Source of the DNA: an uncultured Collinsella sp.
GTDB taxonomy: Bacteria; Actinomycetota; Coriobacteriia; Coriobacteriales; Coriobacteriaceae
Length of the DNA: 60,357 bases
Direction: 5' to 3'
Assembly (NCBI GenBank): GCA_902496845.1
Contig: CABVCJ010000003.1
Span: 1-60,357 of the forward strand
The position numbers were made by a program, and so were the translations under genes. Shown here piece after piece: positions 36,483-44,885 of the stretch. A model generated the notes under the pieces. That model was given only the letters and a program-made list of their open reading frames with translations, made no database searches and was not told where the DNA came from. Positions within the stretch are counted from its first letter, which is position 1, and every line of letters starts with the position of its first letter.

Positions 36483-36553
36483 TTGGGATGGGGCTTTTTT
36501 GACTGGTATGATTGGTGCGACCATTCGAACCAGCTAAAAGAGCCCTGTCCCAA
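36483..36553. repeat. 71-bp imperfect inverted repeat upstream of luxS
   Basis: The 24-base arms 36483-36506 (starting TTGGGATGGGGCT) and 36530-36553 (ending AGAGCCCTGTCCCAA) match at 19 of 24 positions. TGGTATGAT (hexamer 36507-36512) in the loop side is a possible extended -10 for luxS. The element could be a REP-like hairpin or an operator. Confidence 0.6.
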
Positions 36554-36576
36554 TTTGACTACCGAGAGGATCTGCC

Positions 36577-37065
36577 ATGGAGCGTATCGCGAGCTTTTCC
36601 GTTGACCATCTGCTGCTCGAGCCCGGCGTGTATGTGAGCCGCATCGACCGCGATCCGGCGACCGGTGCCGCCGTCACTACTTTTGATCTGCGCCTGACCA
36701 CACCCAACAAGGAGCCGGTCATGAACACGGCCGAGTGCCACACCATCGAGCACCTGGGTGCGACGTTTCTTCGCAACCATGCCGAATGGTCGAGCCGCAT
36801 TGTCTACTTTGGTCCCATGGGCTGTCGCACGGGCTTTTACCTGGTTGTCTTTGGTGAGCTGACGAGCGAGGAGATCTTGCCGCTCGTGCGCGAGCTGTTT
36901 GAGTTTGTCGCCGACTTTGAGGGCGATGTCCCCGGTGCCGCTCCCGAGGAGTGCGGTAACTACCTGGATCAGAATCTCCCCATGGCAAACTGGCTCGCGC
37001 GCCGTTACCTCGACCGCGACCTGGCCGATATCGATGAGAAGCACTTGCACTATCAGCAGGCGTAA
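36577..37065 (+). CDS. luxS: S-ribosylhomocysteine lyase (LuxS)
   Basis: The 162-residue protein has the zinc site HTIEHL near residue 54, the catalytic Cys in FGPMGCRTGFYL near residue 84, and the third zinc ligand region near PEECGNYLDQNL. LuxS cleaves S-ribosylhomocysteine to homocysteine and DPD, the precursor of autoinducer-2, as part of the activated methyl cycle. Length and motifs are normal. It is monocistronic, between a kinase gene and a DUF4867 gene. No pfs gene is nearby. Confidence 0.96.
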   Translation: MERIASFSVDHLLLEPGVYVSRIDRDPATGAAVTTFDLRLTTPNKEPVMNTAECHTIEHLGATFLRNHAEWSSRIVYFGPMGCRTGFYLVVFGELTSEEILPLVRELFEFVADFEGDVPGAAPEECGNYLDQNLPMANWLARRYLDRDLADIDEKHLHYQQA

Positions 37066-37146
37066 GGGCTTTGCCGCTCAAGACGTGCGCAACGGGCGCC
37101 TTCGCTTATGCGGGGGCGCCTTTTTGTTGAGTGGTCGGGACGAGCG

Positions 37147-37200
37147 TTCAAAATCGCTCATGTTTGTTCTAGAATGTTCATACTGTCACATAAACGAACA
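37147..37200 (+). promoter_or_regulatory. Promoter and inverted repeat upstream of DUF4867 gene
   Basis: TTCAAA (37147-37152) and TAGAAT (37170-37175) are 17 bases apart. TGTTC (37175-37179) and GAACA (37196-37200) form a downstream inverted pair that could bind a repressor. The half-site differs from the TAAACA type. Confidence 0.5.
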
Positions 37201-37209
37201 GGAGCGAAC

Positions 37210-37854
37210 ATGCATATCTACACTGTCAACGATCTCGAGTTCAAGTCCTATGGCAACGTTTGGGATAACGTTCCGTCCGAGCTTACGTCGCCCGTGCTCA
37301 AGGCGCTTGCCTCCACGCCCATTCCCGAGGGCAGCAAGTACGTAGCAAGTGCGCCGGAGCTCGAGGGCGTCAAGGATGCCGATAAACTGGGCTTTCTCAT
37401 GTTTGGCGGTCGTCTCTTCCAGCTGGGCTGGTGCAACGGCCACAATACACGACTCAACTGCCTGGAGTATCATCGCGCGAGTGAGTTCAACCTGGGCGCG
37501 CGCGACTTTATCCTGCTCGTGGCGCATCGCTGGGAGATCGAGGACGGCAAGCTCGACACCGCGTACGTCAAGGCGTTCCGCGTACCGGCGGGTACGGTCG
37601 TCGAAGTCTTCAACACCACGCTCCACTACACGCCCTGCATGGTCGACGACGGCGGCTTCCAGGTGATGGTGGCGCTGCCCGCTGGCACCAATGGTCCGCG
37701 CCCCGAGACCGCAGCCGACATGCCTGCCGCCGGCGACAGCTACTGCTACTGGAAGGCCGACAAGTGGGTTCTCTGCCATGCTGACAGCCCCAAGGCTACC
37801 GAGGGCGGCTACGTAGGCCTCATCGGCAAAAACCTCGACATCACCGTGGACTAG
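37210..37854 (+). CDS. DUF4867 family cupin-like protein
   Basis: The 214-residue soluble protein matches my recollection of DUF4867 (near start IYTVNDLEFKSYG; core LNCLEYHRASEFNLGARDFILLVAHRWEIEDG and FRVPAGTVVEVFNTTLHYTPCMV). The paired His/Glu residues and beta-rich pattern suggest a cupin-type sugar enzyme or binding protein. The family has no firmly assigned function that I know. The ATG at 37210 follows AACAGGAG. It lies among sugar genes, before a phospho-beta-glucosidase, but is separated from it by a repeat-rich gap. Confidence 0.75.
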   Translation: MHIYTVNDLEFKSYGNVWDNVPSELTSPVLKALASTPIPEGSKYVASAPELEGVKDADKLGFLMFGGRLFQLGWCNGHNTRLNCLEYHRASEFNLGARDFILLVAHRWEIEDGKLDTAYVKAFRVPAGTVVEVFNTTLHYTPCMVDDGGFQVMVALPAGTNGPRPETAADMPAAGDSYCYWKADKWVLCHADSPKATEGGYVGLIGKNLDITVD

Positions 37855-37860
37855 AATCTT

Positions 37861-38045
37861 CTGTCTCAATCTGTAACATCTAGCGGGCTAAATCGTCTCT
37901 ACCTGTTACAGATTTAGACAAACCGCAGGGGACAGGCCGAACAATCTCAATCTGTAACACCAGGCCCGGTTTTGGCGGCCTAGCTGTTACAGATCGAGAC
38001 AAACCGGGCCCAAACCATCACAAAGGTGTCTGTCCCCTTTGTGGC
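37861..38045. repeat. Two TGTAACA hairpins and a GGGGAC/GTCCCC hairpin
   Basis: This gene-free gap holds two tandem inverted repeats. The first is TGTCTCAATCTGTAACA (37862-37878) against TGTTACAGATTTAGACA (37904-37920). The second is TCTCAATCTGTAACA (37945-37959) against TGTTACAGATCGAGA (37985-37999). CAGGGGACAGG lies between them, and CACAAAGG...CCTTTGTG (38019-38043) encloses TGTCTGTCCC. The structure looks like a REP/BIME-type composite. Confidence 0.8.
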
Positions 38046-38199
38046 GGCTTGGGCAGGCGGGTATCAAAAAGTGTCAGACGGGACGGTTGCCGGGCACCTG
38101 TGCGCGAAAAGAAGTATCGGCCTGCCCCGTTGTCGTTGAGCAACGCGTTATTTGCAGGGATACTGAGCCTATGACAACAGCGTGCGAAAGGATTGATGC

Positions 38200-39630
38200 A
38201 TGGCTTTCCGTAATGACTTCCTGTGGGGCGGCGCGACGGCTGCCAACCAGTGCGAGGGCGCCTACAACGTGGACGGCCGCGGCCTTGCCAACGTGGACGT
38301 GGCTCCGCACGGCCCCGAGCGCTATGCGGTGGTCTCCGGCCAGCGTAAGATGCTCGACTTCGAGGACGGCTATTACTATCCCGCGCAGACCGGCATCGAT
38401 TTCTATCACCACTACAAGGAGGACATCGCCCTCTTTGCCGAGATGGGCTTTAAGACCTTCCGTATGAGCCTGGCTTGGACCCGCATCTTCCCCAACGGTG
38501 ACGAGACCGAGCCCAACGAGGCTGGCCTGGCCTTCTACGAGGATGTATTCCGCGAGTGCCAGGCGCACGGCATCGAGCCGCTCGTGACCATCACGCACTT
38601 CGACTGCCCGATTCACCTCATCAAGGAGTACGGCGGCTGGCGCAACCGCAAGCTCATCGACTTCTACAAGAACCTCGCAACCACGGTCTTCACCCGCTAC
38701 AAGGGGCTGGTGAAGTACTGGCTCACCTTTAACGAGATCAATATGATCCTGCACCTGCCGTTTATGGGTGCCGGTCTGGTCTTTGAGGAGGGCGAGAACA
38801 AGGAGGCCGTCGAGTACCTGGCCGCCCACAACGAGCTCGTCGCCAGCGCTTGGGCAACCAAGATCGCTCACGAGATCGATCCTGAGGTCAAGATCGGCTG
38901 CATGCTCGCCGCAGGTAGCTACTACCCTTACAGCTGCCGTCCGGGCGACGTGCGCCAGGCGCAGCTCGACAATCAGGACAACTACTTCTTCGTCGACGTC
39001 CAGAGCCGCGGCTACTACCCGGCCTATGCCGTCAAGAAGCTCGAGCGTCTGGGCATCGATGTGGGCATGACCGACGAGGACCGCGAGATCCTGGCCGCCA
39101 ACACCGTCGATTTCATCAGCTTTAGCTATTACAGCACCCGTTGCTCCGCCGGTGCCGATAACCCCGATGTCGAGCGCACCCAGGGCAACGCGTTCGCCGG
39201 CGCCAAGAACCCCTACCTGCAGGAGAGCCAGTGGGGCTGGGCCATTGATCCGCTGGGCTTCCGTATTACGCTCAACGACCTGTACGACCGTTATCAGAAG
39301 CCGCTGTTTGTGGTCGAGAACGGTCTGGGCGCCAAGGATGTTGTCGAGGAGGATGGCTCCATCAACGATGACTACCGTATCGACTACCTGCGCCAGCATA
39401 TTGCCGCGATGCGCGATGCGGTGACCGAGGACGGCGTTGACCTGCTGGGCTACACCACCTGGGGCCCGATCGACTTGGTGTCTGCCGGCACGGGCGAGAT
39501 GTCCAAGCGCTATGGCTTTATCTATGTGGACCGCGACGACGCCGGCAACGGCACCCTCAAGCGTTCCAAGAAGAAGAGCTTCGACTGGTACAAGCACGTC
39601 ATTGAGACGAATGGTGAGGACCTTTCCTAA
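38200..39630 (+). CDS. 6-phospho-beta-glucosidase, GH1, second copy
   Basis: The 476-residue enzyme is a paralogue of the one at 28760. It begins FRNDFLWGGATAANQCEG, with acid/base E179 in LTFNEIN and nucleophile E373 in FVVENGLG. The KRYGFIYVDRDD...KKSFDWYK tail is again the phospho-glycosidase type. It stands alone, with GAAAGGA before the start and a symmetric terminator after it, so it is not in a PTS operon. It may serve the PTS at 52079, which lacks its own hydrolase of this type. Confidence 0.93.
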   Translation: MAFRNDFLWGGATAANQCEGAYNVDGRGLANVDVAPHGPERYAVVSGQRKMLDFEDGYYYPAQTGIDFYHHYKEDIALFAEMGFKTFRMSLAWTRIFPNGDETEPNEAGLAFYEDVFRECQAHGIEPLVTITHFDCPIHLIKEYGGWRNRKLIDFYKNLATTVFTRYKGLVKYWLTFNEINMILHLPFMGAGLVFEEGENKEAVEYLAAHNELVASAWATKIAHEIDPEVKIGCMLAAGSYYPYSCRPGDVRQAQLDNQDNYFFVDVQSRGYYPAYAVKKLERLGIDVGMTDEDREILAANTVDFISFSYYSTRCSAGADNPDVERTQGNAFAGAKNPYLQESQWGWAIDPLGFRITLNDLYDRYQKPLFVVENGLGAKDVVEEDGSINDDYRIDYLRQHIAAMRDAVTEDGVDLLGYTTWGPIDLVSAGTGEMSKRYGFIYVDRDDAGNGTLKRSKKKSFDWYKHVIETNGEDLS

Positions 39631-39666
39631 GGAAGCTGAGACACTCAACTTCATAGTCTCCTAACC

Positions 39667-39702
39667 AAGGCGCCCGGCGAGTATGTGCTCGCCGGGCGCC
39701 TT
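39667..39702. terminator. Rho-independent terminator
   Basis: AAGGCGCCCGGCGAG pairs perfectly with CTCGCCGGGCGCCTT around a TATGTG loop (15 bp). Confidence 0.88.
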
Positions 39703-39769
39703 GCCGTCTGCGGATTTTGGGACATGCGGCCCGCTTTTTCGACCCATCTGTCGGTACACTAAAAGCACT

Positions 39770-41653
39770 ATGGGTACCCGCGAGCGACATATCGGCAACG
39801 CGGCCGCCCGATCCGCACCCGTGGCGGATCCCAGGGGCGGCAGGCTCTTCGCCATGCCGCGATTCCTTGTTGGCATAACACATCAGGTGTACCGCCACCG
39901 CGTCTTTGCTATCGCCGGTGTCATCACCGCGATGTTCCTCATGCTTTTGGCAGTCTTGCCGGCGCTGTTCGCCTTCGACCCTAAACTTTCTAACGCCGCG
40001 CCCGCCTATAGCGAGGTGTCCGAAGAGGTCGTGGATGCGCTCGTCCATTCGAGCTCTCTCCCGTTGCTTGTCGCCGCAATTATATTTTCGATCTGGGGCG
40101 TATCGGTCTATCTGCGCTGTTTGGACTATGTGTTGCGCCGCCGACTTGTTGCCATCGCCACCATCTGCGCCCTGTGGATGATCGAAGTCATTCTCAAGTA
40201 CAAGTCGTTCACGCCGTTCTATGCCACCGTGCTGTGGTACCTGTACTACGTGCCCATGACGCTCATTCCGCTGCTCTACCAGTTGTGTGGTCTGCGCCTT
40301 GCGGGCCTGGAGCAACACCGCCTGGGTCGCCGCTACTGCGCTGCGCTGTGGATTGTGGCCATCCTGCTTATCGGATTTGTGCTCACCAACGATTTTCACC
40401 AGCAGGTCTTCCGCTTTGACCGCACAAGCGACACCTGGAGCAACGACTACACGTACGGCTGGGGATATTTCGCCGTCCTCGTGTGGACGGCCTTTAACTT
40501 CGTGGCCTTTTTTATCCTGGTTGGCCGGTCCTCGTCCTTTCGCATCCAGCGTTTCTCGGGCACGGCGGCGCTCGTACTGCTGGGCGGCGCATTCTTTGCC
40601 ATCTCGTATGCTCTGCGCGTGCCCTGGGCATGGAGGCTCAACTTCTCGCTCGTCTATTGCGTCTTGTGCGTGGTGGCGATGGAAATCTGTCTCGATTGCG
40701 GTGTCATTCCGTCGTATCACGACATCGCCGGCATCTTCGATACCTTGCCGCTCGACCTCAAAGTTCTAACGCGCGACCTGCAGGAAGTCTATGCCACGCC
40801 AGTGTCAAAGCCAATGCCGGTGGGCGTGCGCGAGGAGTTGCGGGTCCAGGAGCACGGCCGCGCCCATGCCTTTGCCGTGGCGTCCGATCCCGATGTAATG
40901 TACCGTGCCTTCCCACTGCTGGGCGGATCGGCCCTGCTTGCCCAAGACGTGTCGGAGCTCAACGAGCTTAACCGTGAACTGGCACATCGTCGCATGGAGT
41001 TGCAGCGTCAAAACGAGCTGCTCGCCGCCGACTACGACCTTAAGACGCATTTGGCAGATCAAGAGGCCGAGACCCTGCTGGTCCAAGACGTGGATCAAGC
41101 GCTTGCCCGCGCGCTCGAAGGGATGTACGACCTGCTGAGCTCGCTGCCGCCGTTGACCGACGAAGCGTCTTCGCACGAGCGCTACCGCATGCTGCAGCGC
41201 GCCAAGATGCTCGTCGCCTATTGCAAGCGCAAGGGGTCGCTCACGTTGGCACAGCACGGGGAGAGCGGTTTTGATCGCGACCGTATTCAGCTCATTGCCA
41301 ACGAGCTCGCAAGCGACCTGCGCACCATCGATATCGATTGCGCCTCGATTATCGCCATACGGCGTCCGATGCACGCCAGTACGGTAAGCGCCCTGTACGA
41401 CTGCGTGTATGACTTTGCGTTTTTTGCCTACACCACCGACCATCCGGCGCTTATGTATCACTTGGGCGACCATGACCGATGCAGTGTCGAGCTGCGCGCC
41501 ACGCTTTTTTCCAACGATGATGCAGATCTTTCGCAGACGCCCGCTGCGCAAGAGCTCGAAAGCGCTCTGCAAAGGCGCAACGTGGCATACCGCCTTGAGG
41601 GCGAACCCGGCCAGTTGCGTATGATCGTGTTGATGCCGAGGGCGGGTGAGTGA
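39770..41653 (+). CDS. Membrane sensor protein with degenerate kinase-like C-terminus
   Basis: The 627-residue protein (from ATG 39770) has about seven to eight hydrophobic segments in its first 310 residues, similar to 7TM sensor modules of histidine kinases. An input-like region and a coiled coil (about residues 400-460, LNELNRELAHRRMELQRQ) follow. The rest (about residues 460-627) occupies the place of the kinase core but shows no H-box, N-box or glycine boxes. TACACT about nine bases before the ATG suggests a leaderless or near-leaderless transcript. The next gene, an intact kinase, overlaps its stop, so the two probably form one sensory complex. Confidence 0.75.
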   Translation: MGTRERHIGNAAARSAPVADPRGGRLFAMPRFLVGITHQVYRHRVFAIAGVITAMFLMLLAVLPALFAFDPKLSNAAPAYSEVSEEVVDALVHSSSLPLLVAAIIFSIWGVSVYLRCLDYVLRRRLVAIATICALWMIEVILKYKSFTPFYATVLWYLYYVPMTLIPLLYQLCGLRLAGLEQHRLGRRYCAALWIVAILLIGFVLTNDFHQQVFRFDRTSDTWSNDYTYGWGYFAVLVWTAFNFVAFFILVGRSSSFRIQRFSGTAALVLLGGAFFAISYALRVPWAWRLNFSLVYCVLCVVAMEICLDCGVIPSYHDIAGIFDTLPLDLKVLTRDLQEVYATPVSKPMPVGVREELRVQEHGRAHAFAVASDPDVMYRAFPLLGGSALLAQDVSELNELNRELAHRRMELQRQNELLAADYDLKTHLADQEAETLLVQDVDQALARALEGMYDLLSSLPPLTDEASSHERYRMLQRAKMLVAYCKRKGSLTLAQHGESGFDRDRIQLIANELASDLRTIDIDCASIIAIRRPMHASTVSALYDCVYDFAFFAYTTDHPALMYHLGDHDRCSVELRATLFSNDDADLSQTPAAQELESALQRRNVAYRLEGEPGQLRMIVLMPRAGE

Positions 41654-43149
41654 CGATGCAGATTTCGCTCATCCTTCCCCAAATCGTTGCGCTCGAGGTT
41701 GTCTTTGCCCTGGCTGCGTGTCTGCAGACGATCCACGTCCCGCTCATCTCATCGCGCCGCTCGTCCTATAACCGTAAGGTGATTTGCGCCTACGAGGCGA
41801 GCCTCGTGGTTCACCTGGTGGTTTCGGCGCTTATCCTGTTCGCGTCGTCTGGCTCGTATCTGGTGGCGCCGCTTGACGTTTGTGCCAGGGCAATGGGCGG
41901 AGTGCTGTGGCTCAATGCCGCAATCTTTGCCTATGGCGTGGTGCTTATGGTGCGCTATCGTCGCCCCGTCATGCTGGTCGAGCTGCTGCTTGTTGTCGCC
42001 GTTACACCGCCGGTGGTTTTTGCCATGGGCTCGGCGTGGACCGTTGTCCTTATCGCAGAGGGAGCGTTCTTCCTGTTCCGTTCCATCGCGGCGCTCTTGA
42101 TGGACGTCCGTAACCGCCAGGAGGATATCACCGCGTTCTCGACGATCGAGACCATCAACGTGATTCCCGTGGGCATCCTGTATCTGGACCCGAGGGGCCG
42201 TCCGCTGCTCATGAACCGCTGCATGCGCAGAAACCTGGTGGAACTTCATATGCCCACCGACCTAGGCGATATGAGCGGCACATGGAACGACCTGCGCAAA
42301 CTCAGCATGCAAATGCCCGAAAGCAGCCAGAACCGTGTGCGGATTAATCTGGACCGCTTTGGTGAGGCGCGGGCGGTGGTCGAGGTTTCTCCCGCCGAGA
42401 TTCGCTTGTTTGTGCACGATGACGTTATGGTTTCGGGCCGCCTCTTTGAGCGCATTATCGGCCTGGATGTAACAGAGTATGCGCATGCTCATGATCGCCT
42501 GGCGCAAGCCAACCACCTGCTTGAGCTTGCGGGCCAAGAGCTCCAAGCCCAGATCGAAGAAGTCAAAAAAGTTGCTGACAATGCGGCCTATCTGCGTATG
42601 CGCGCTCGCGTGCACGACGTGATCGGGCAGCGCCTGTCCATCCTCCATCGTTATCTGGAGGAGGGGCGCCTGGACGACGAGTCGCTCGAGCAGATTGACC
42701 CGCTGCTGCGCTCAATCGCTGCCGATCTGCGCAGCGGGGGCGACGCCGAACCGGCAGAACAACTGGGCGATATCGTCCATGCCTTTGGCCTGGTGAGCGT
42801 GCAGATCGATGTGGAGGGCGAGCTGCCAAGCGACGCGCGTGTCGCCGCAGCCTTTCTGCAGATTATCCGCGAAGCCTCGACCAATGCCACCAAGCATGCA
42901 CAGGCCCATCAGGTCCATGTGCGCCTGCGGCAGGAGACGTCGGAAGACGGCGCTGTTGCGCGGATGGCCGTTTCTAACGACGGCGCGCCTGCACCCGTAT
43001 CGTATCGCGAGGGAACGGGTATCCCAGGTATGAGGCATGTCGCACAGAATCTGGGCGGCAGCCTGGAAGTCCACACCGCCCCGCCCTTCACGCTTACGGT
43101 GTCCATCCCGCTCGCCTCCAACGCCACGGCCCAAAGGAGAAGCTCATGA
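41650..43149 (+). CDS. Sensor histidine kinase, HisKA_3-like
   Basis: The protein has about 499 residues. An N-terminal membrane part has about six segments (residues 1-145). A PAS-like middle follows (about residues 160-275, INVIPVGILYLDPRGRPLLMN). The kinase core has an H-box RARVHDVIGQRLSILHRYL, N-box IIREASTNATKHAQ and G-box GTGIPGMRHVAQNLGG. The GTG at 41650 overlaps the previous stop as GTGA; an ATG two codons later is also possible. The stop overlaps the response regulator start. The three genes form a tightly coupled signalling operon with unknown input. Confidence 0.9.
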   Translation: MTMQISLILPQIVALEVVFALAACLQTIHVPLISSRRSSYNRKVICAYEASLVVHLVVSALILFASSGSYLVAPLDVCARAMGGVLWLNAAIFAYGVVLMVRYRRPVMLVELLLVVAVTPPVVFAMGSAWTVVLIAEGAFFLFRSIAALLMDVRNRQEDITAFSTIETINVIPVGILYLDPRGRPLLMNRCMRRNLVELHMPTDLGDMSGTWNDLRKLSMQMPESSQNRVRINLDRFGEARAVVEVSPAEIRLFVHDDVMVSGRLFERIIGLDVTEYAHAHDRLAQANHLLELAGQELQAQIEEVKKVADNAAYLRMRARVHDVIGQRLSILHRYLEEGRLDDESLEQIDPLLRSIAADLRSGGDAEPAEQLGDIVHAFGLVSVQIDVEGELPSDARVAAAFLQIIREASTNATKHAQAHQVHVRLRQETSEDGAVARMAVSNDGAPAPVSYREGTGIPGMRHVAQNLGGSLEVHTAPPFTLTVSIPLASNATAQRRSS

Positions 43150-43769
43150 TCCGCGTGTTAATCGTCGAAGACCAGGCTATCTTGCGCGAGAGCCTGGCGC
43201 GTTCCGTGGGCGACCAGCCCGACATGACCGTTGTCGCCGCGATCGCCGACGCCTCGGATGCCTTGGACGTTGTGCTCAAGGAGCGTCCGGACATGATACT
43301 GATGGATGTGTGCACCGAGCACGATTCCAACGGCATCGTGGCGGCGGCGCGCATCAAGGAGCAACTGCCCGAGTGTCGCATCATTATCATGACCGGCATG
43401 CCCGAGATCACCTTTGTCGATCAGGCCCGCGAGGCGGGCGTCGATAGCTTTGTGTACAAGAACGTCGGTATCGACGAGCTGTTCGCCGTGATGCGCTCCA
43501 CGTTGGCGGGCTATTGCACGTTTCCCAAGCCGCCCGAGAGCATTTTTTCGGGCACGGCGGCACTCGACGATGTCGAGCTGTCGATTTTGCGCCTTGCCTG
43601 CGAGGGCAAGAGCCGCCGCGAGATCGCGGCCGAGCTGTTTATGAGCGAGGGCACCATCAAGCGCCGCATTTCGGAGATTCTCAACAAGACCGGCTATGAC
43701 AACATCATGCGCCTGGCCGTGCGCGCAGTAACGGAGGGCAGCATCGTTCCCAACATGGAGCGCCCGTAG
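43146..43769 (+). CDS. LuxR/NarL-family response regulator
   Basis: The 207-residue regulator has a receiver domain with Asp residues in LIVEDQAIL, the phospho-acceptor in MILMDVCTEHDSNG, and Lys in FVYKNVG. A C-terminal LuxR helix-turn-helix follows (about residues 140-205, LRLACEGKSRREIAAELFMSEGTIKRRISEIL). It is coupled to the kinase gene by an ATGA overlap and followed by a strong terminator. Target genes cannot be read. Confidence 0.93.
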   Translation: MIRVLIVEDQAILRESLARSVGDQPDMTVVAAIADASDALDVVLKERPDMILMDVCTEHDSNGIVAAARIKEQLPECRIIIMTGMPEITFVDQAREAGVDSFVYKNVGIDELFAVMRSTLAGYCTFPKPPESIFSGTAALDDVELSILRLACEGKSRREIAAELFMSEGTIKRRISEILNKTGYDNIMRLAVRAVTEGSIVPNMERP

Positions 43770-43805
43770 TCGGTGCGCTCACCCGTGTTCCGGCGCCGTA
43801 AAGAT

Positions 43806-43846
43806 AGGCCGCCCGCCGTTTCGCATCTAAAAACGACGGGCGGCCT
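43806..43846 (+). terminator. Rho-independent terminator of the sensor operon
   Basis: AGGCCGCCCGCCGT pairs with ACGACGGGCGGCCT, with one bulge/mismatch, around a ten-base loop. The following sequence is GCTTG, so the T run is weak. Confidence 0.7.
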
Positions 43847-43878
43847 GCTTGTATGGGCAGTGCTGTCGGCATAAAGCG

Positions 43879-43911
43879 GCGGGGCCGCAGGATTATCTCC
43901 TGCGGCCCCGC
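43879..43911 (-). terminator. Hairpin terminator of the zinc-ribbon operon
   Basis: GCGGGGCCGCAGGA and TCCTGCGGCCCCGC form a perfect 14-bp stem with a five-base loop. It lies after the lipoprotein stop on the minus strand; the T run there is short. Confidence 0.75.
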
Positions 43912-43962
43912 TTGACATGTGCGCGGATGTGTCCGCCAATCCGCGGCTGATGTTACGTGCCG

Positions 43963-44805
43963 TTACGCGATGGTTGCGGTGTAAGAGGCGACGTCCTCGT
44001 AGGAATCGGTCAGATAGGCGTCGATGCCGATGGTCGTGTTGACCAGGTCGTCAAGGCTGTCAAGCTCGCCGTTCGAGAACGTGAATTCCTCGGTGGCGTT
44101 GGTGCCGGGCATCAGGTGAGCCGAGAACCAGGGTTCCTTCATGGTGCCGTTGACGTTGGTCTTGCCGGAAGGAGCGTAGAAGGTCAGGTCCTTGTCGCTC
44201 TTGTTGGTGATGTTGACGACAAAGCCGATGTCGCCCCAGTCGTCCTTGAACTTCTCGGTGATGGTGATGGTGCACAGATCGTCATCGGCGACGGTGACGG
44301 CGGGGGAGATTTCGACGCTCTGGACATCGTCGTCTTCGACGGCCTCATCGATCTCCTCTTCCTTCTCGACGTTCTCGCGATCCTTCTTCACCGTACCGGA
44401 CAGATCCTTGTCGGACTTGGTGAAGATGAGCTTGTCGCCTTCCACCTCCAGGACGAGCTTGTCGTCCTTGAGCTTCAGGTCGTATGACTCGTCTTCGGCG
44501 GTGATCGTTACGGTGGTGGCGTCCTTGGCCTCCCATTTCAGGTCGTCGACCTCAAGGAACAAGTCAAGGGTGCCCGTGCCGTCCTCATCGAGGATCAGGA
44601 TGCAGTTGACGCCCCACTCCTTGAGCATGTCCATGTACTCATCGGTGAGCTCTTCGCCATCGAAGGTTCCACCCGAGTACTGCCAGCTGCCGACGAAGTT
44701 GGCCTTGGGGTCTTTGCCGCCGCCGCTGCAGCCCGTCAGGGCAAAGGCGAGCGCCAGGACGCATGTCAGAAATGCGAGCACGGACTTTTTGAACGTTGTC
44801 TTCAT
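43963..44805 (-). CDS. Surface lipoprotein of unknown function
   Basis: The 280-residue protein has a lipoprotein signal peptide: KKSVLAFLTCVLALAFALTGC, with the lipobox ending at Cys 26 after LTG. The mature part begins SGGGKDPKANFVGSWQYSGG, a lipocalin-like start seen in many Firmicutes and actinobacterial lipoproteins. A Glu/Lys-rich linker (about residues 140-165) separates it from a second beta-rich domain (DWGDIGFVVNITNKSDKDLTFY) similar to DUF5067/FxLYD-type modules. It is the last gene of the zinc-ribbon/SPFH operon. Its role is unknown. Confidence 0.82.
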   Translation of the reverse strand: MKTTFKKSVLAFLTCVLALAFALTGCSGGGKDPKANFVGSWQYSGGTFDGEELTDEYMDMLKEWGVNCILILDEDGTGTLDLFLEVDDLKWEAKDATTVTITAEDESYDLKLKDDKLVLEVEGDKLIFTKSDKDLSGTVKKDRENVEKEEEIDEAVEDDDVQSVEISPAVTVADDDLCTITITEKFKDDWGDIGFVVNITNKSDKDLTFYAPSGKTNVNGTMKEPWFSAHLMPGTNATEEFTFSNGELDSLDDLVNTTIGIDAYLTDSYEDVASYTATIA

Positions 44806-44885
44806 GGTGTCCTCCTTTATCGAACGAAACCCATAGAAGCAAATGCGGGGGTGGCGGACCCCCCGCCAATTACCAGATAGAGGGG

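Noticed and set aside
37861..38045. CRISPR-like array suspected from repeated TGTAACA units
   Set aside because: The units are inverted pairs with unequal spacing and no spacer series, so they are palindromic repeats, not CRISPR.
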